From Alloacidobacterium dinghuense (GTDB taxonomy: Bacteria; Acidobacteriota; Terriglobia; Terriglobales; Acidobacteriaceae), in the NCBI RefSeq assembly GCF_014274465.1, contig NZ_CP060394.1, positions 5,828,001 through 5,892,000 on the forward strand: 64,000 nt of DNA, read 5' to 3'. Below the pieces are notes generated by a model. The model saw only the letters and a list, made by a program, of their open reading frames with translations. It did not search any database and was not told where the DNA came from. Position numbers and translations under genes: made by a program. Position 1 is the first letter of the stretch, and each line of letters begins with the position of its first letter. This document shows, piece by piece, positions 1 to 9,303 of the stretch.

Positions 1-358
1 CGACACTCTGCGGCTGGATGGTCATGCCCACGCCGTAGTATTTGCCGTGTTGGTCCTCACGCATTTTGGCGTAGGCTTTGGGGTCATAGAAATTCGAGTG
101 CGGATCGAGCACACGCAGCATGCCGGGAATCGCGCCGTCGTAGATGGCCTTGTCCGGCTTATCGCCGTCGAGTGGCTCGGCATAGTTCTGCGACACAACG
201 TCATACACGCTGGTAAATGACTTCAGGGAGTCGCGAAATTGCGATTCGTCGGAGCTGGATTGCGCGCCGACTTTTTGGCTGACAATCATGCCTGCAATAC
301 CACAGGCAGAAAAAAAGACTACTAATGAGAAAACAGTGCGTCGAGTGCGGGATGGCAT
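1..358 (-). CDS. S41-family C-terminal processing peptidase (N-terminal part)
   Basis: The gene starts at the ATG at 356-358 and runs off the left edge, so only the first 119 residues are visible. A signal peptide or membrane anchor covers roughly residues 7-33. It is followed by the N-terminal helical part of carboxy-terminal processing peptidases, with the typical stretch DPHSNFYDP and then YYGVGM, where the PDZ domain begins. The Ser/Lys catalytic domain lies outside the window. Members of this family cleave C-termini of envelope proteins in the periplasm. It is divergent from the SurA-like gene at 592, so the 233-bp gap probably holds promoters for both. Family call is firm; substrate is unknown. 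Confidence 0.85.
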   Translation of the reverse strand, partial: MPSRTRRTVFSLVVFFSACGIAGMIVSQKVGAQSSSDESQFRDSLKSFTSVYDVVSQNYAEPLDGDKPDKAIYDGAIPGMLRVLDPHSNFYDPKAYAKMREDQHGKYYGVGMTIQPQSV

Positions 359-591
359 GATTGCGAGGACCCTCTGGGCAATCCTGTGCAAAGTATAACA
401 AGCCGGGGAAGAAAGAGAGCCCTCGATCTACCGCATTTTTGCTACCCAACGGCGAAATCGAGCTGTCATTTCCTTAAGTTCGATTCGCATTCGCCTACCC
501 GTAGTGTTTAGAATGGCGGAAGCGCCACCTGAATCCTCTAAAGCAGCCTTTACCCGGATTCCGGCATGCCTTCAAGTTGAGACGTATACAT

Positions 592-2460
592 ATGATTTAT
601 CGATCCTTACCCCTCTCGGCCGCGTTCTCTGCAGGCATCGTCTTTCTGGTAATTCCAGCTCTCGGCCAGACTGCGGCCAAAACACCGGCTCCGGCTGCAC
701 AGTCGTCTCCCTACCAGGGCATGGTGGTTGAAGAGATTGTGGCGCGTGTCAACGATCAGGTCATCAGCAAGTCTGATTACCAGCGCGCCGATCAGGAACT
801 TGCGACGCAGGCACAGCAGCAGGGGTGGTCGCAGCAGCAGCTGTTTGAGGCGCGACATGACTTGCTGCGCGATTTGATCGATCAGCAACTGCTCCTTTCC
901 AAGGGAAAAGAACTGGGAATTACCGGCGAAACCGAAACGGTCAAGCGGCTGGATGACATTCGTAAGCAAAACCACCTCGACAGCATGGACGACCTGCAGA
1001 AGGCGGCCGAGTCGCAGGGAGTTTCGTTTGAAGATTTCAAGCAGCACATCCGCGACGGCATCATCTCGTCCACGGTAATTCGCGACGAGGTTGGACGTCA
1101 CCTGAATCTCAGCCAGGCCGATGTGCAGAAGTATTACGACGCGCACAAGGCTGACTTTGACCAACCCGAACAGGTGAAATTGAGTGAGATTCTGGTTCCA
1201 ACGGCGAACCCGGATGACGCGACGCAGGTTGCGGCTGCTCAGAAAAAGGCCGATGACATTGCCGCGCAGTTGAAATCCGGTGGTGACTTCGCACAAGTGG
1301 CGAAGACCGAATCAGGCGGCCCGACAGCGGCTCAGGGCGGCGAGCTTGGCGACTTCCGTCGCGGACAGTTGGCTAAGGTCCTTGAGGACCAGACCTTCGT
1401 GCTGAAACCTGGCGAGTACACGCAGCCAATCCGCACCAAGCAGGGGTTTGTCATTCTCAAGGTCACGGAACACACTTCGGGTGGAGTGCAGCCTTTGAAA
1501 GATGTCGAGCCGCAGGTTGAAGACGCGATTTACAGCCAGAAGATGGCTCCGGCGCTGCGTCAGTATCTCACCACGCTGCGGGAAGATTCTTATGTTGAAG
1601 TGAAAGAGGGCTACGAGGATGCAGCGGCAACGCCAAATGAAACCAAGCCCACGACAACATATAGTGCCTATGCGCCGCCAACCGGGAAAAAGAAGAAGCA
1701 TGTAGAGCGAACCCGCTTCCGCCAAAAGTCGACCAATCCAAAGCCCACGACGGAGACCGCAAGCGCCCCAGCTAATGTACCTTCTTTGGCAGATGTACCG
1801 CAGGGCAATGCAACGCAGACGGCGGCGACTCAAACTGCGGGCGCAACCGAAACCGCAAGCGCAACGCCGCCATCTGCTCCGGCTGCGACAACTGCTGCTG
1901 CGACTCCGGCTAAGAATTCTCAGGTTGCCAGTGCAGGCGTAGAGAAGCCGGGTAAGAAAGAAAAGATCCGTTTTGGCCAGGCACCACGCGAAACTCTACC
2001 TTCGGCTCCGACCAAGACCGAGGATGCGGGCGCAAACGCCGGTACACAGGTAGCATCCAACAATGTTCCGCAGAACATGCAGGTCGTTGGCCCCGATGGG
2101 ACGGTAGACAACCAAACCGTCGAGGAGAAAAAAGAGAAGACCAGATTCTCAGCGCGCGCCAAGGAGCCGAAACAGAAAAAGAGCAAGGATAAGACCGATC
2201 CATTTGCTCCAGCACCGGAAAGCCAGGATGAACTGGCTACTCGCCAGGAACAGTCCACTCCATTGGGCCTGAACGGCGATACCTCCAAGGCAAAGAAGGC
2301 GCCAAAGCCGACAGAGAAGACACGCTTGTCTGACAAGACTAAAGAGAAGCCAGACAGCGGCCAACAGCCGAATCCAAACGCGGCTCCTGCCGACCAGCAG
2401 GCGGTACCTTCAGCTCCTACTCCGGCTCCGGCGACGTCTCCGACTACCCAGCAGCCGTAA
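592..2460 (+). CDS. SurA-like periplasmic chaperone / parvulin PPIase with basic low-complexity tail
   Basis: The protein has 622 residues from the ATG at 592; a TTG at 577 in the same frame is possible but adds nothing family-like. A signal peptide ends near residue 25 (ALGQ). Residues about 40-175 resemble the SurA N-terminal chaperone region. Residues about 195-292 are a PpiC rotamase domain (LSEILVP, GGDFAQVAK, GGELGDF, TKQGFVILKV). The last 280 residues are Pro/Ala/Thr/Lys-rich and contain four spaced copies of a basic motif ending in Arg-Phe or Arg-Leu. Known relatives fold outer-membrane proteins in the periplasm. The tail is far longer than in E. coli SurA and its role is unknown. It is followed after 22 bp by the HD nuclease gene. 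Confidence 0.85.
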   Translation: MIYRSLPLSAAFSAGIVFLVIPALGQTAAKTPAPAAQSSPYQGMVVEEIVARVNDQVISKSDYQRADQELATQAQQQGWSQQQLFEARHDLLRDLIDQQLLLSKGKELGITGETETVKRLDDIRKQNHLDSMDDLQKAAESQGVSFEDFKQHIRDGIISSTVIRDEVGRHLNLSQADVQKYYDAHKADFDQPEQVKLSEILVPTANPDDATQVAAAQKKADDIAAQLKSGGDFAQVAKTESGGPTAAQGGELGDFRRGQLAKVLEDQTFVLKPGEYTQPIRTKQGFVILKVTEHTSGGVQPLKDVEPQVEDAIYSQKMAPALRQYLTTLREDSYVEVKEGYEDAAATPNETKPTTTYSAYAPPTGKKKKHVERTRFRQKSTNPKPTTETASAPANVPSLADVPQGNATQTAATQTAGATETASATPPSAPAATTAAATPAKNSQVASAGVEKPGKKEKIRFGQAPRETLPSAPTKTEDAGANAGTQVASNNVPQNMQVVGPDGTVDNQTVEEKKEKTRFSARAKEPKQKKSKDKTDPFAPAPESQDELATRQEQSTPLGLNGDTSKAKKAPKPTEKTRLSDKTKEKPDSGQQPNPNAAPADQQAVPSAPTPAPATSPTTQQP

Positions 2461-2482
2461 CCGCGCTTCGGGCCAAGGGAAA

Positions 2483-3532
2483 ATGAAAGACCTGTTTGTT
2501 GGAGATTTAGGGAAATTTGAAAATCAAGTGGTGACGGGCTTCTTTGCCGTCGCCGCAAAGCAGGTGCGCAGCAAGAAAGACGGCGCCGTCTACTTTGCCA
2601 TGACTCTCTGCGACTCTACCGGCCAGATTGAATGCCGAATGTGGGAAGTCGCGGATGCCCAGCCTTTTGAGTCCGGCGATGTCGTGAAGGCCCGAGGACA
2701 GATTTCGCGTTATCAGGACCGCCTGCAGTTGACACTGGATAAGATTCGTCGGGCAAACCCTGAAGAGTACGACCTCGGGGATTTTGTTCCCAAGACCTCA
2801 CGCGATATTGAGGAGCTGTGGGCGGAGCTGAATGGCTATGTCTCCACCCTTACCAATGCTCACCTGCAGGCTCTACTACGCGCCTTTATCGACGATCCAG
2901 AGATTGCTTCTGCGCTCAAGAGCGCACCCGCTGCCAAGAGTATGCACCACGCCTGGGTGGGCGGCCTGTTGGAACATGTCGTTTCATTACTTGGCATCAG
3001 CGATCTGGCGGCGCGGCACTATCCGGAAATCAATCGTGACCTGCTTCTCACTGGCGTGGTGCTCCACGATATCGGCAAGCTGCATGAATTGCGTTGGGGA
3101 ACGAGCTTCGATTACACGCTCGAGGGTCAACTCATCGGCCACATTTCGATTGGAATCTCCATGGTGGAGAAAAAGCTGGCCAATCTGCAGGATTTCCCGG
3201 ACAATCTTCGCGTGTTGGTCGAGCACATTATTTTGAGTCACCACGGAAAGTATGAGTTCGGCTCACCTAAGCTGCCCATGATTCCGGAAGCACTATTGCT
3301 CCATTACCTCGATGATCTTGATGCCAAGATGCAGACGATGCGCAGCGAATTTGCGCGTGCTGGCGCGCTAGGCCGTGCTCCCGGTCAGATGACGGAGTGG
3401 GTCCGAGCGCTGGAGCGGCCGCTTCTGAATACGGCCGGATATTTGGGTGAGCTGGCGCCGACCACAGAAGCTACGGCAGCCGAAGAACTTGAGCCACGGG
3501 AGGAAATCAATGCCTTACCTGCTGAAGACTGA
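2483..3532 (+). CDS. YhaM-like 3'-5' exoribonuclease (OB fold plus HD domain)
   Basis: The protein has 349 residues. Residues about 10-95 form an OB-fold nucleic-acid-binding domain (TLCDSTGQIECRMW, VVKARGQISRYQDRLQ). Residues about 150-290 form an HD phosphohydrolase domain, with HHAW at 155-158, the HDIGK signature at 195-199 and the later metal ligands in HIILSHHG at 248-255. This architecture matches the YhaM/Cbf1 family of metal-dependent 3'-5' exoribonucleases acting in the cytoplasm. The C-terminal 30 residues are Glu/Ala-rich. The end overlaps the EVE gene by 23 bp, suggesting co-translation. Fold assignment is strong; RNA rather than DNA as substrate is inferred from the family. Confidence 0.85.
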   Translation: MKDLFVGDLGKFENQVVTGFFAVAAKQVRSKKDGAVYFAMTLCDSTGQIECRMWEVADAQPFESGDVVKARGQISRYQDRLQLTLDKIRRANPEEYDLGDFVPKTSRDIEELWAELNGYVSTLTNAHLQALLRAFIDDPEIASALKSAPAAKSMHHAWVGGLLEHVVSLLGISDLAARHYPEINRDLLLTGVVLHDIGKLHELRWGTSFDYTLEGQLIGHISIGISMVEKKLANLQDFPDNLRVLVEHIILSHHGKYEFGSPKLPMIPEALLLHYLDDLDAKMQTMRSEFARAGALGRAPGQMTEWVRALERPLLNTAGYLGELAPTTEATAAEELEPREEINALPAED

Positions 3533-3890
3533 GCCGACGGTGTATTCGTTCAGCGATCTGGAACGCGAAGACGAGACGGTTTGGGATGGCGTCACCAACC
3601 CTGCGGCTGTGAGGTTCTTGCGCAGCATGAAACCTGGCGAGAAACTCGTGATTTATCACACGGGCGATGAGCGCACGGCCGTAGGTACAGCGAAAGTCTT
3701 GTCGGTAGATGCTGCGAATCCCAAAGTCCCTAACGTGCGCATCAAGGCGGGTAAACCCATCAACACGCCGCACACGCTGGCAGAGATCAAGGCGCATAAG
3801 CTCTTTGCTGATTCGCCGCTCGTGAGCCAAGGCAGGCTTTCAGTCGTTCCTCTCACGGACGCGCAGTACGCTTGGCTGACGGGCGAATAA
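3510..3890 (+). CDS. EVE domain protein
   Basis: I chose the ATG at 3510, behind GGGAGGAAATCA, because the protein then begins MPYLLKTEP, as is usual for this family. The open frame extends further upstream but only inside the HD nuclease gene. The 126 residues form one EVE domain (W-D-G-V-x-N-P, VIYHTGDERTAVGTAKV, SQGRLSVVPL). EVE domains belong to the PUA-like superfamily and are thought to recognise modified bases in RNA or DNA. Overlap with the preceding exonuclease suggests a shared transcript and perhaps RNA-related work. The exact ligand cannot be read from the sequence. Confidence 0.85.
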   Translation: MPYLLKTEPTVYSFSDLEREDETVWDGVTNPAAVRFLRSMKPGEKLVIYHTGDERTAVGTAKVLSVDAANPKVPNVRIKAGKPINTPHTLAEIKAHKLFADSPLVSQGRLSVVPLTDAQYAWLTGE

Positions 3891-3935
3891 AGACCACGCG
3901 CGCTGCGCTACAATCAAAGTTGGCACAGCACGCAC

Positions 3936-5117
3936 ATGTTACGTTTTTCCACTGCAGGTGAATCGCACGGCGAGAGTCTAATTGCTCTTCTCTCAGGGCT
4001 GCCCGCCGGCGTTGAAATCGACACAAACTTCATCAATCGCGAACTGTGGCGCCGCCAACAGGGGTACGGTCGCGGTGGTCGCATGCGCATCGAGCAGGAC
4101 ACCGCGCACATCCTCTCCGGGGTGCGGCACGGCAAGACAATCGGCTCCCCGGTCGCTATTGAAATCGAAAATCGCGACTGGAAGAACTGGACCGATATTC
4201 TTCCCGTTGAAGTTGGCGATCCTGCGAAGCACAAGATCGTAGCGTCGCCGCGTCCCGGACATGCTGATCTTGCAGGGGCTCTAAAGTACGACTTTCCGGA
4301 TGCACGGTATGTCCTCGAGCGCGCCTCGGCGCGTGAATCAACCGCCCGCGTTGCCGCCGGAGCATTAGCAAAACAACTGCTTTTGCAACTCGGCATCGAC
4401 ATTGCCAGCCATGTGATTCGAGTAGGCCATGCTGAATTGGAACGAGACGCGACGTGGGATGAAATCGCGGCGCTGCGTGCAAAGGATGAAGTGCTTCTGG
4501 GCTGTGTCGACACTGAGGCAGAAGAGCGCATGAAGGCCGAGGTCGACAAAGTGCTGCGAACCGGCGATACCGTCGGTGGCGTCTTTGAAGTGGTGATTCA
4601 TGGCGCGCCCGCAGGCATCGGTACCCACACAAATTGGGATGAGCGGCTGGACGGCATTCTGGCGCAGGCTGTCATGTCGTTACAGGCCGTTAAGGCCGTC
4701 GAAATTGGCCGTGGCGTGACAGCTGCCGAGTCTTTTGGTTCAGATGTCCACGATGCTATTGGCTATAGCAACGAGCCAGCGAACGGTCGGCATACCCGTT
4801 TCACACGCGAGCATAACAATGCCGGTGGCGTCGAGGGGGGCATCTCGAACGGTGAAGATGTCATCGTGCGTGGTTATCTCAAGCCGATTTCTACATTGCG
4901 CAGACCGCTGCAGTCTGTTCGTTTTGACACGCGTGAGGTGACCAAGGCTGCTTACGAGCGAAGCGATGTTAGTGTAGTACCGGCCGCAGGAGTTGCGGCA
5001 GAAGCTATGGTGGCGCTTGCATTCGCACGGCTGGTGTTGGAGAAATTTGGCGGGGATTCTCTGCGGGAGCTAAAACGTAACTATGATGGTTACGTGGATC
5101 AGATTCGTGCCTACTGA
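3936..5117 (+). CDS. aroC: Chorismate synthase
   Basis: The enzyme converts EPSP to chorismate in the last shikimate step and needs reduced FMN. The 393 residues start with the family signature FSTAGESHG, followed by GLPAGVEID. They also contain RPGHADLAG, the RASARESTARVAAGALA segment, and RFTREHNNAGGVEGGISNG near residue 300. The length is typical. It leads the compact cluster aroC-def-fmt-rsmB on the plus strand, with an 11-bp gap to def. aroB lies 5 kb away on the opposite strand, so the pathway is not one operon here. No leader or attenuator was recognised upstream. Confidence 0.97.
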   Translation: MLRFSTAGESHGESLIALLSGLPAGVEIDTNFINRELWRRQQGYGRGGRMRIEQDTAHILSGVRHGKTIGSPVAIEIENRDWKNWTDILPVEVGDPAKHKIVASPRPGHADLAGALKYDFPDARYVLERASARESTARVAAGALAKQLLLQLGIDIASHVIRVGHAELERDATWDEIAALRAKDEVLLGCVDTEAEERMKAEVDKVLRTGDTVGGVFEVVIHGAPAGIGTHTNWDERLDGILAQAVMSLQAVKAVEIGRGVTAAESFGSDVHDAIGYSNEPANGRHTRFTREHNNAGGVEGGISNGEDVIVRGYLKPISTLRRPLQSVRFDTREVTKAAYERSDVSVVPAAGVAAEAMVALAFARLVLEKFGGDSLRELKRNYDGYVDQIRAY

Positions 5118-5128
5118 GTTTTGAAAGA

Positions 5129-5638
5129 ATGATTCGAGAAATAGTCAAATATCCCGAGCCGATTCTGCAAAAAACGACCCAACTGGTAACTGAGTTTGAT
5201 GACGAGCTACGGTCACTGGTGGACGACATGTTCGAGTCGATGTATGCGGCGCAAGGTATCGGCTTGGCCGCACCACAGATTGGCATCTCCAAACGGGTAA
5301 CTGTCATCGATCTGAGCTTCAAGAAGAATCTGGACGACAAGATTGTTCTCATCAACCCCGAGGTTATTCACAAAGAAGGTAAACAGAACGAAGAAGAGGG
5401 TTGTCTAAGTCTTCCCGAGATTCGCGAGAAGGTATCGCGCGCACATAAAGTGCGTGTCCGCGCTCAAGATCTTACGGGAAAATGGTTCGAAATCGATGGA
5501 GAGGAGTTGTTGGCTCGCGCCTTTCAACATGAAATCGATCACCTGGATGGAATCCTCTTCATCTTTCGTGTAAGCGCGTTGAAGCGCGATCTGCTGTTGC
5601 GCAAGATTCGCAAGATGCAGAAAAATGGCGAGTGGTAG
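5129..5638 (+). CDS. def: Peptide deformylase
   Basis: The enzyme removes the N-formyl group from nascent proteins at the ribosome. All three family motifs are present: GIGLAAPQIG at residues 43-52, EGCLSLPE at 90-97 with the metal-binding Cys, and QHEIDHLDG at 133-141 with the two metal His and the catalytic Glu. The 169-residue length is normal. The start ATG at 5129 follows GAAAGA. The gene is 3 bp from fmt, its functional partner, which adds the formyl group to the initiator tRNA; def-fmt pairing is very common in bacteria. Confidence 0.97.
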   Translation: MIREIVKYPEPILQKTTQLVTEFDDELRSLVDDMFESMYAAQGIGLAAPQIGISKRVTVIDLSFKKNLDDKIVLINPEVIHKEGKQNEEEGCLSLPEIREKVSRAHKVRVRAQDLTGKWFEIDGEELLARAFQHEIDHLDGILFIFRVSALKRDLLLRKIRKMQKNGEW

Positions 5639-5641
5639 GCG

Positions 5642-6577
5642 ATGCGCCTTGTTTTTTGCGGCACTCCGCAGTTCGCGGTTCCAACGCTGAAGGCGCTGCT
5701 ACGTGCCGGGCACGACATCCGGCTTGTCGTTACGCAGCCCGACCGTCCTAGCGGACGGGGTATGCAACTTGTCGCTCCACCGGTGAAACACGCCGCGCTC
5801 GCCGCTGGTATTCCAATCGCGCAGCCAGAAAAGATAAAAAACAACCAGGATTTTCGTGCGCAATTGGAAATGATTCAGCCTGAGGCGATCATCGTTGTAG
5901 CCTACGGCCGCATTATTCCGAAGTGGATGTTGGATCTGCCGCACTTCGGCAATCTGAATCTGCACGCATCTTTGCTGCCTAAGTATCGTGGTGCTGCCCC
6001 GATTCAATGGGCAGTTGCGAATGGAGAGCCGGTAACGGGGGCAACCACCATGCGCATCGACGAGGGCCTGGATACTGGCGATATGCTCATGCAGCGTGAA
6101 CTGCCGATCGCTCCTGATCACACGGCAGAGGACATATTTCCATTGCTGGCCGAAATGGGTGCTCCGTTAATGGTCGAAACTCTTGAGAGACTGACCGCGG
6201 GCACCATTAACCCCAGAAAGCAGGATGATTCACAGGCCACGCTCGCGCCGATTCTAAAACGAGAGGACGGGCAGGTTGATTTCACTCGTTCAGCAATGGA
6301 AATCTATAACCGGTGGCGTGGCTTTCAGCCCTGGCCCGGAGCCTACACGCAATTCCGCGGTAAAAAGCTAGCCTTCCACCATATGATGCCAATGGAACTC
6401 CGGGGCGAACAGAGCGTGCCAGGTGAGGTAGGTGTCGAACATGGTCAACTCTTTGTCGACTGCGGTGCAAATAGCCGGCTTGAAATCTTTGGAGTTCAGG
6501 CAGAAGGCAAAAAACGCATGTCTGCGGCAGATTTTCTGCGCGGCCACCAGTTGACGACTGGCGATCGCCTGGGATGA
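5642..6577 (+). CDS. fmt: Methionyl-tRNA formyltransferase
   Basis: The enzyme formylates Met-tRNA(fMet) with 10-formyl-tetrahydrofolate. The 311 residues begin with MRLVFCGTPQFAVPTL. The catalytic segment around residues 103-124 carries LNLHASLLPKYRGAAPIQW, with the Asn-His-Asp type catalytic set (the Asp is in RIDEGLDTGDML). The C-terminal OB-like domain continues to residue 311. It sits directly after def and overlaps rsmB by 4 bp (ATGA-type overlap), which indicates translational coupling. Confidence 0.97.
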   Translation: MRLVFCGTPQFAVPTLKALLRAGHDIRLVVTQPDRPSGRGMQLVAPPVKHAALAAGIPIAQPEKIKNNQDFRAQLEMIQPEAIIVVAYGRIIPKWMLDLPHFGNLNLHASLLPKYRGAAPIQWAVANGEPVTGATTMRIDEGLDTGDMLMQRELPIAPDHTAEDIFPLLAEMGAPLMVETLERLTAGTINPRKQDDSQATLAPILKREDGQVDFTRSAMEIYNRWRGFQPWPGAYTQFRGKKLAFHHMMPMELRGEQSVPGEVGVEHGQLFVDCGANSRLEIFGVQAEGKKRMSAADFLRGHQLTTGDRLG

Positions 6578-7929
6578 ACGGCGTTGCGCCAGCACGTGCC
6601 GTAGCCTTTGAGATTTTGCTGAAAGTAGAACGCAGCGCAGGTAATAGTGACGAATTGTTATATCAACCTGCCGTGGCAAGGCTATCCTCACAAGACCGCA
6701 ATCTAGCCACAAACCTGGTAATGGGCACTCTAAGATGGCAGATTGCTCTGGACACGCGCATTACCGCACTACTGACCCGCCCCAACACACAACTTGACCC
6801 TGTAGTGAAAATTGCATTGCGACTTGGTGCATTTCAGTTGCTCTATCTTGATCGTGTGCCCGTCTATGCGGCAATTGGCGAAAGTGTTGAACTCGCCAAA
6901 GGCACAGCCAACAAATTCGCTGCCGGAATGGTGAATGCAATTCTGCGCAAGATCGCAGCGCAGCCCAAACCAGGAGCGACGTCTGGAATCATCAAAACCG
7001 CCGATTTGGCGGAGGCCTTTGCGCACCCTCAGTGGCTGGTCGAACGCTGGGTGAAGAACTTCGGATTGCAAACGGCACTGCGAATCTGTGAATACGACCA
7101 ACAGCCTGCCCCTGTCTTTGTTCGACTGATGACACGAGATGCAGAGCAGGCATTACTGCAGGAAGCTATCGAGCTTGCTCCCGGAAACTTCCTGGTCAAT
7201 GTCCGCAGAGTGACAAGTGGCGACGTCTCGGCGACTACCGCCCTTAAAAACGGCAGGGTGCGCATTCAAGATGAGGGATCGCAACTTATCGCAGAAATCG
7301 CAGGACATGGGATGCGGATTCTAGACGCCTGCGCAGCTCCCGGTGGGAAGACCGCTATTCTGGCAGAACGCAATCCTGATGCCTCAATCATTGCCTGTGA
7401 TGTCAGCAAGAGACGGCTCGCCAAAATGCAACAAGTCTTGCAGAACACTTCTTACGGGCCCGGAATCAATTTCAAATTGGCCGATGCAGCTACCCTCACG
7501 CTTAGACCAGAGTTTGATCTCGTTTTGTGTGACGCGCCATGCAGTGGCACTGGAACGCTGGCGCGAAATCCAGAAATTCGTCATCGGCTCAGACCGGAAG
7601 AATTGAAGCGCCAATACGATCGTCAAGTGGCAATTCTGAATTGCGTAATGGGAGGTATCAAAGCAGGCGGTCGACTCCTCTATTCCACGTGCTCTCTCGA
7701 GCCAGAAGAAAATGATCTTGTTGTTCGCGAGTGCCTCAATCGTCGAGATGATTTTGAAATGATTCGCCTGGATCAGGAGATTGAGCGGATCGCGGGTGCT
7801 GGGGTTCTTCACGCTGAAGGTGCAGACACGTTGCGCGCCACCACACTTGTAAATGGCTGTCTGCGCACGCTGCCCGGCGTTCACGCATGCGATGGTTTCT
7901 TCGCGGCTTTGCTAGTACGTCCTGCCTAG
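6574..7929 (+). CDS. rsmB: 16S rRNA (cytosine-967-C5) methyltransferase
   Basis: The protein methylates C967 of 16S rRNA with SAM. Residues about 5-140 form the NusB-like RNA-binding domain (AREIL-type start, YLDRVPVYAAIGESVELAK). The C-terminal Rossmann domain has the SAM motif DACAAPGGKT, the DAPCSGTGTLARNPEIR motif with a catalytic Cys, and STCSLEPEEN with the second Cys. The length of 451 residues is usual. It is the last gene of the aroC-def-fmt-rsmB cluster. Its stop overlaps the 3' end of the convergent PASTA gene by 4 bp. Confidence 0.95.
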   Translation: MNGVAPARAVAFEILLKVERSAGNSDELLYQPAVARLSSQDRNLATNLVMGTLRWQIALDTRITALLTRPNTQLDPVVKIALRLGAFQLLYLDRVPVYAAIGESVELAKGTANKFAAGMVNAILRKIAAQPKPGATSGIIKTADLAEAFAHPQWLVERWVKNFGLQTALRICEYDQQPAPVFVRLMTRDAEQALLQEAIELAPGNFLVNVRRVTSGDVSATTALKNGRVRIQDEGSQLIAEIAGHGMRILDACAAPGGKTAILAERNPDASIIACDVSKRRLAKMQQVLQNTSYGPGINFKLADAATLTLRPEFDLVLCDAPCSGTGTLARNPEIRHRLRPEELKRQYDRQVAILNCVMGGIKAGGRLLYSTCSLEPEENDLVVRECLNRRDDFEMIRLDQEIERIAGAGVLHAEGADTLRATTLVNGCLRTLPGVHACDGFFAALLVRPA

Positions 7930-8690
7930 CGGGCAACGGTCAATTGAATTGTGGTGTTTGCATCAACGCGATGCCCTGCAATCGGTAATTGCGCTGTCAC
8001 GGTGCCCGGGGGAACTGGGGCAGTCAGGGTCTGCGTTGTATTGACTGAAACGGCGGGAACACTTGTTGGTACAACCGTTGTAGGCGTTAGCTTGAGACCT
8101 GCGTGGGTTATGGCGGCAGCAGCAGCAGCGAACAATTGCCCGGTGAGATCCGGCATCACAACGTCGGTTCCGTCAGCGCTTGTGCGCCCGGCATATGCGA
8201 CCAATAAGCTCATGCTGGGCCGTCCCACTCCCAGAGCATCCGGTGCAGGATTCTGCGCGATGACAGCACTTGCTGATGCGCCGGAGTAGGGCATTCGCGC
8301 GACATTCCCAAGATCAAGCCCGGCGCGCCGAATGGCGATTGTTGCCGCTCTCTCCGGCTGTCCAATTACATTGGGAATCGCCATTCGTTGGGGACCAAGG
8401 CTTTCCGTAATACGAACATGCCATTCGCGGCGGACAACCGTGCCTGATGCCGGAGATTGAGAAAGAACGCGGCCTGACGGCATCTCAGCACTGTAGAAAT
8501 GATTGTCGACGCTCAGGTTCAACTCAAGGGAGGCAGCTTTTCGCATCGCATCAGCTGTTGTTAATCCTCTGAAGTCCGGTACTGAAACTTCCGCTCCATG
8601 GATGGCAAAATGCATCGTCGTTATGGCCGACAGCAACGCGACAACACACAAAAGCAAGAACACCAATGCGAGCCGAAAGAAGGGAATCAT
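7926..8690 (-). CDS. Membrane-anchored protein with three PASTA domains
   Basis: The 254 residues begin with one hydrophobic segment (about residues 3-28), likely a signal anchor. Three PASTA-like repeats follow at about residues 35-95, 98-165 and 175-254, each opening with a V-P-D or I-P-N motif and ending with a short strand such as QLTVAR. PASTA domains in other proteins bind muropeptides or beta-lactams, often on Ser/Thr kinases, but here there is no kinase domain. The gene overlaps the end of osmC-like by 4 bp, so the two are probably co-transcribed. A cell-wall role is inferred only from the domain. Confidence 0.8.
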   Translation of the reverse strand: MIPFFRLALVFLLLCVVALLSAITTMHFAIHGAEVSVPDFRGLTTADAMRKAASLELNLSVDNHFYSAEMPSGRVLSQSPASGTVVRREWHVRITESLGPQRMAIPNVIGQPERAATIAIRRAGLDLGNVARMPYSGASASAVIAQNPAPDALGVGRPSMSLLVAYAGRTSADGTDVVMPDLTGQLFAAAAAAITHAGLKLTPTTVVPTSVPAVSVNTTQTLTAPVPPGTVTAQLPIAGHRVDANTTIQLTVAR

Positions 8691-9103
8691 TCGCGCGGAA
8701 CTCCATCCATATATTCGATGACGAACTCGATTGCAGCATTCTTTTCCAGCATTTTGGATACGGAGCAGTATTTATTCTTTGAAAGTGAAACGGCGTCTTC
8801 CATTCCCTTTTTCGAAACCGCACCCCCGACGCGATAGACCAGCCGAATATGTGTGAACACGCGCGGCGGAGCTGGGGACTGTTGTGCCTCCGCAGAAACT
8901 GCAAGACTGGTAATCGGTTCGCGCTTCTTCTGCAGAATACTGACAATATCCATCGAGGTGCACCCGCAGAGCGCTGTTAAAACGACCTCCATTGGGCTTG
9001 GTCCTGTAGTGTGTGCCTGATCGGCATCGAAATGTATCGTGTGGCCACTCCCTGAACTCCCTACATACTGCGTTCCTTCCTTCCATTCAGTGCTTGCGAT
9101 CAT
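8687..9103 (-). CDS. OsmC-family peroxiredoxin-like protein
   Basis: I chose the ATG at 9101-9103, which has GGAAG about 6 bp upstream on the minus strand. The open frame continues upstream to 9289 but that part does not look like the family. The 138 residues match OsmC/YhfA-type proteins: GPSPMEVVLTALCGCTSMD contains one of the two conserved Cys, and NKYCSVSKML carries the second. Such proteins reduce organic hydroperoxides using the Cys pair. The last residues (DGVPRE) overlap the start of the PASTA gene. Whether it truly reduces peroxides or serves another thiol function is not shown. Confidence 0.88.
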   Translation of the reverse strand: MIASTEWKEGTQYVGSSGSGHTIHFDADQAHTTGPSPMEVVLTALCGCTSMDIVSILQKKREPITSLAVSAEAQQSPAPPRVFTHIRLVYRVGGAVSKKGMEDAVSLSKNKYCSVSKMLEKNAAIEFVIEYMDGVPRE

Positions 9104-9303
9104 ATAACTTCCTTTCACTGATGATGATTGTCCTGGCAGGTTCCGGATGGACCAGGACACGATAGACCTCGGGGCATTCCAGCTTGAAGTCGTCTTCAAG
9201 GGCAGTGATCCGTCGTGTACTCGACGCATCTCTATTGTCGGGAAGGGTACAATGGCACGAAACCTGCGTTTTGTCTCCCATCCTTCCAAGCATGGTGCTT
9301 AAT

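Noticed and set aside
607-1296. Long minus-strand frames inside the SurA-like gene
   Set aside because: They are shadows of a real gene with clear domain homology on the plus strand; many similar shadows elsewhere were left out for the same reason.
9104-9303. Minus-strand open frames upstream of the OsmC gene (67-200 codons)
   Set aside because: The family-typical OsmC start with a good ribosome site is at 9103; the upstream residues match nothing I know and the frames overlap each other.
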